Assembly (NCBI GenBank): GCA_002371375.1
Contig: DFIB01000085.1
Coordinates: forward strand, 1 to 6,518
Length of the DNA: 6,518 nucleotides
Source: Mageeibacillus sp. UBA3708
GTDB taxonomy: Bacteria > Bacillota > Clostridia > Saccharofermentanales > Saccharofermentanaceae
Reading direction: 5' to 3'
The position numbers were made by a program, and so were the translations under genes. Under the pieces are notes generated by a model. It did not search any database. It saw only the letters and a program-made list of their open reading frames with translations, and was not told the DNA's origin. Positions 5,599-6,518 of this stretch are shown here, one piece after another; positions within the stretch are counted from its first letter, which is position 1; each line of letters starts with the position of its first letter.

Positions 5599-6342
5599 TT
5601 ATGTTGCAGGGAAATACAGATTCATATCAAGATCTTTGATCTCATTGATGCTGACCGAACCGTCAGCACCTTCGTATACATTGACTAGTCTCAACTTATA
5701 GTTAATAGCTGGGCTGACCGGATCCCGCGGTTCTGCCAGGCAGATCACGGCATGATTTGTTCCGTTTACAGTCTGAGATCCCAGATAGATTACGGGAGTA
5801 TATAATTCTTCCGCCGATCCGTTCACTTTATCTATTACGGAGATTATGCCGTCCGTGACGGATGTGCTCTCCGCGGCAGACCACGAACCCGGTGCATCAG
5901 AAGATCCTTTGCCGGGCCATTCAAGATCGGAATCACCGGTATAAGTTATGGCATCCTGATAGCTCTCGTTAACACATACAAGCTTATATGTTCCCTGCGT
6001 CCTGCACAGATAACAATGATCAAGTCCTTTATTTGACCTTGTGGCGACAGAGGCCAGAAGCTCATATTTCTTGTCAGGATGCTCTGCGACGGCAGAATCA
6101 AAGATCAGCCTGTCTTCTTCAGTTGCGGCGATCTCTTCAGGTACTTCCCAGTCTCCTATGGTATCCATGTCCTGATCCGGTGAACCATTCGGAGCAAACC
6201 CGTCGCCTCCGGGAGACTGCGGTCCTTCCATATCTATCGTGACTCCGCTTCCGTCAGATGTGATCTGCTTGCATGAAGTAAGCAGGCATGTCGCCGACAA
6301 AACGGCGCACAGAACACATATCCCTGTTCTCTTTGTTGTCAT
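5599..6342 (-). CDS. Lipoprotein with cystatin-like QxVxG module, apparently duplicated
   Basis: The 247-aa predicted lipoprotein has signal peptide residues 1-23, lipobox LTSC and lipidated Cys24. A Gly/Asp/Pro-rich spacer (about 28-68) follows. Residues 181-235 read YTPVIYLGSQTVNGTNHAVIC, then KLRLVNVYEG and SINEI. QTVNG matches the cystatin Q-x-V-x-G hairpin and the following strands fit a cystatin/monellin-like half. An earlier stretch, Y93 to C113 (YELLASVATRSNKGLDHCYLC), aligns without gaps to Y181-C201, keeping Tyr, Gly, His and Cys, so it is probably a degenerate first copy. C110-x-x-C113 is a possible thiol pair. The start is the ATG at 6340-6342, with GGAGG 5 nt upstream; an ATG at 6355-6357 lies before that site and is rejected. 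It is first in the row leading to the small peptide and radical SAM genes. Protease inhibition is only a suggestion from the motif; the fold may serve another role. Confidence 0.8.
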   Translation of the reverse strand: MTTKRTGICVLCAVLSATCLLTSCKQITSDGSGVTIDMEGPQSPGGDGFAPNGSPDQDMDTIGDWEVPEEIAATEEDRLIFDSAVAEHPDKKYELLASVATRSNKGLDHCYLCRTQGTYKLVCVNESYQDAITYTGDSDLEWPGKGSSDAPGSWSAAESTSVTDGIISVIDKVNGSAEELYTPVIYLGSQTVNGTNHAVICLAEPRDPVSPAINYKLRLVNVYEGADGSVSINEIKDLDMNLYFPAT

Positions 6343-6347
6343 AAAAA

Positions 6348-6352
6348 CCTCC
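6348..6352 (-). promoter_or_regulatory. Ribosome binding site fixing the cystatin-like lipoprotein start at 6342
   Basis: GGAGG is followed by five T residues and the ATG at 6342-6340. The in-frame ATG at 6357-6355 is upstream of this site, so it is not the start. Confidence 0.8.
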
Positions 6353-6371
6353 GGCATATCGATTCTCTACT

Positions 6372-6377
6372 ATTATA
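6372..6377 (-). promoter_or_regulatory. Candidate -10 of the lipoprotein/small peptide/radical SAM operon
   Basis: A perfect TATAAT reads on the minus strand 29 bp before the ATG at 6342. At 17 bp upstream the -35 position holds TTTTGT, a poor match, so the promoter may be weak or activated. Its start site would be near 6365. Confidence 0.4.
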
Positions 6378-6424
6378 AATGAGACAGCTTCAAAACAAAA
6401 CACAACACACTCCCCTCTTTATGC

Positions 6425-6430
6425 TAAAAT
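6425..6430 (+). promoter_or_regulatory. Candidate extended -10 promoter of the DHH phosphoesterase gene
   Basis: TGCTAAAAT (6422-6430) is an extended -10 element with a 5/6 hexamer. No clear -35 is visible. The start site would be near 6437, just before the GGAGG ribosome site at 6443-6447. Confidence 0.45.
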
Positions 6431-6454
6431 AAACAAAACACCGGAGGCTGACAT

Positions 6455-6518
6455 ATGAGATTATCCGATCTGCTTACATTTGACGACATAGTTATCCAAT
6501 GCCATGACAATCCCGATG
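6455..6518 (+). CDS. DHH-family phosphoesterase (5' fragment, continues past window)
   Basis: Only 21 full codons are present. The ATG at 6455 follows GGAGG (6443-6447) with 7-nt spacing. The peptide begins MRLSDLL and reaches IVIQCHDNPD at the edge. His-x-Asn-Pro-Asp is the first metal-binding motif of DHH phosphoesterases (NrnA/RecJ-like, usually continuing AD or GDA), which cleave short oligonucleotides or cyclic dinucleotide products using manganese. The leftover base G fits Ala or Gly next. The call rests on this one motif and its position at the N-terminus, where the family carries it. It is divergent from the lipoprotein operon and shares a 112-bp intergenic region with it. Confidence 0.6.
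   Translation, partial: MRLSDLLTFDDIVIQCHDNPD

Noticed and set aside
5585..5600. Hairpin AACCG/CGGTT at the end of the cystatin-like lipoprotein gene
   Set aside because: Only a 5-bp stem with no following T-run in either direction. It does not support a terminator between this gene and the small peptide gene.
5988..6242. 84-codon open frame on the plus strand
   Set aside because: It is antisense to the cystatin-like lipoprotein, with no ribosome site and no motif.

Overview
The window looks like chromosome from an anaerobic Gram-positive Clostridia member (Lachnospiraceae/Oscillospiraceae-like, gut or rumen). This is inferred from strong GGAGG ribosome sites, several Cys-anchored lipoproteins with Ser/Thr/Glu/Asp-rich linkers, a SPASM radical SAM enzyme, and an acyl-CoA synthetase and a DHH phosphoesterase start that read like Firmicutes versions. 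No rRNA, tRNA, CRISPR array or insertion sequence was seen. Genes are tightly packed and no gene-free stretch exceeds 200 bases.

Layout. (1) 1-1451, minus: the 5' part of a large gene that runs off the left edge. One uninterrupted frame encodes a xylose-isomerase-like TIM barrel (about residues 1-265) followed by the N-terminal half of an AMP-dependent acyl-CoA synthetase (about 290 onward). The window ends immediately before the expected adenylate-binding loop. (2) 1452-1642: a divergent intergenic region with an 8-bp dyad and a 9-bp direct repeat between promoter-like elements. (3) 1643-3301, plus: a polytopic GT-C-type glycosyltransferase-like membrane protein. (4) 3302-3417: a convergent gap holding a hairpin terminator oriented for the minus strand. 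(5) 3418-6342, minus: four genes in the order cystatin-like lipoprotein, 68-aa lipoprotein-like small peptide, radical SAM/SPASM enzyme, acidic-linker lipoprotein. The last has its own good promoter. (6) 6455-6518, plus: the first 21 codons of a divergently transcribed DHH-family phosphoesterase.

Most interesting points. The 68-aa peptide ends in TAATG, sharing one base with the start of the radical SAM/SPASM gene. Together with the lipoprotein signal, the short Asp/Val/Gly-rich tail and the flanking lipoproteins, this suggests a peptide-modification (RiPP-like) cassette whose substrate would be a small membrane-anchored lipoprotein. That is inference: no RRE domain, protease or transporter is visible here. 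The TIM barrel/acyl-CoA synthetase fusion is directly supported by the reading frame and is an unusual domain combination. The upstream lipoprotein carries a cystatin-like Q-x-V-x-G signature and appears to contain a degenerate earlier copy of the same module.
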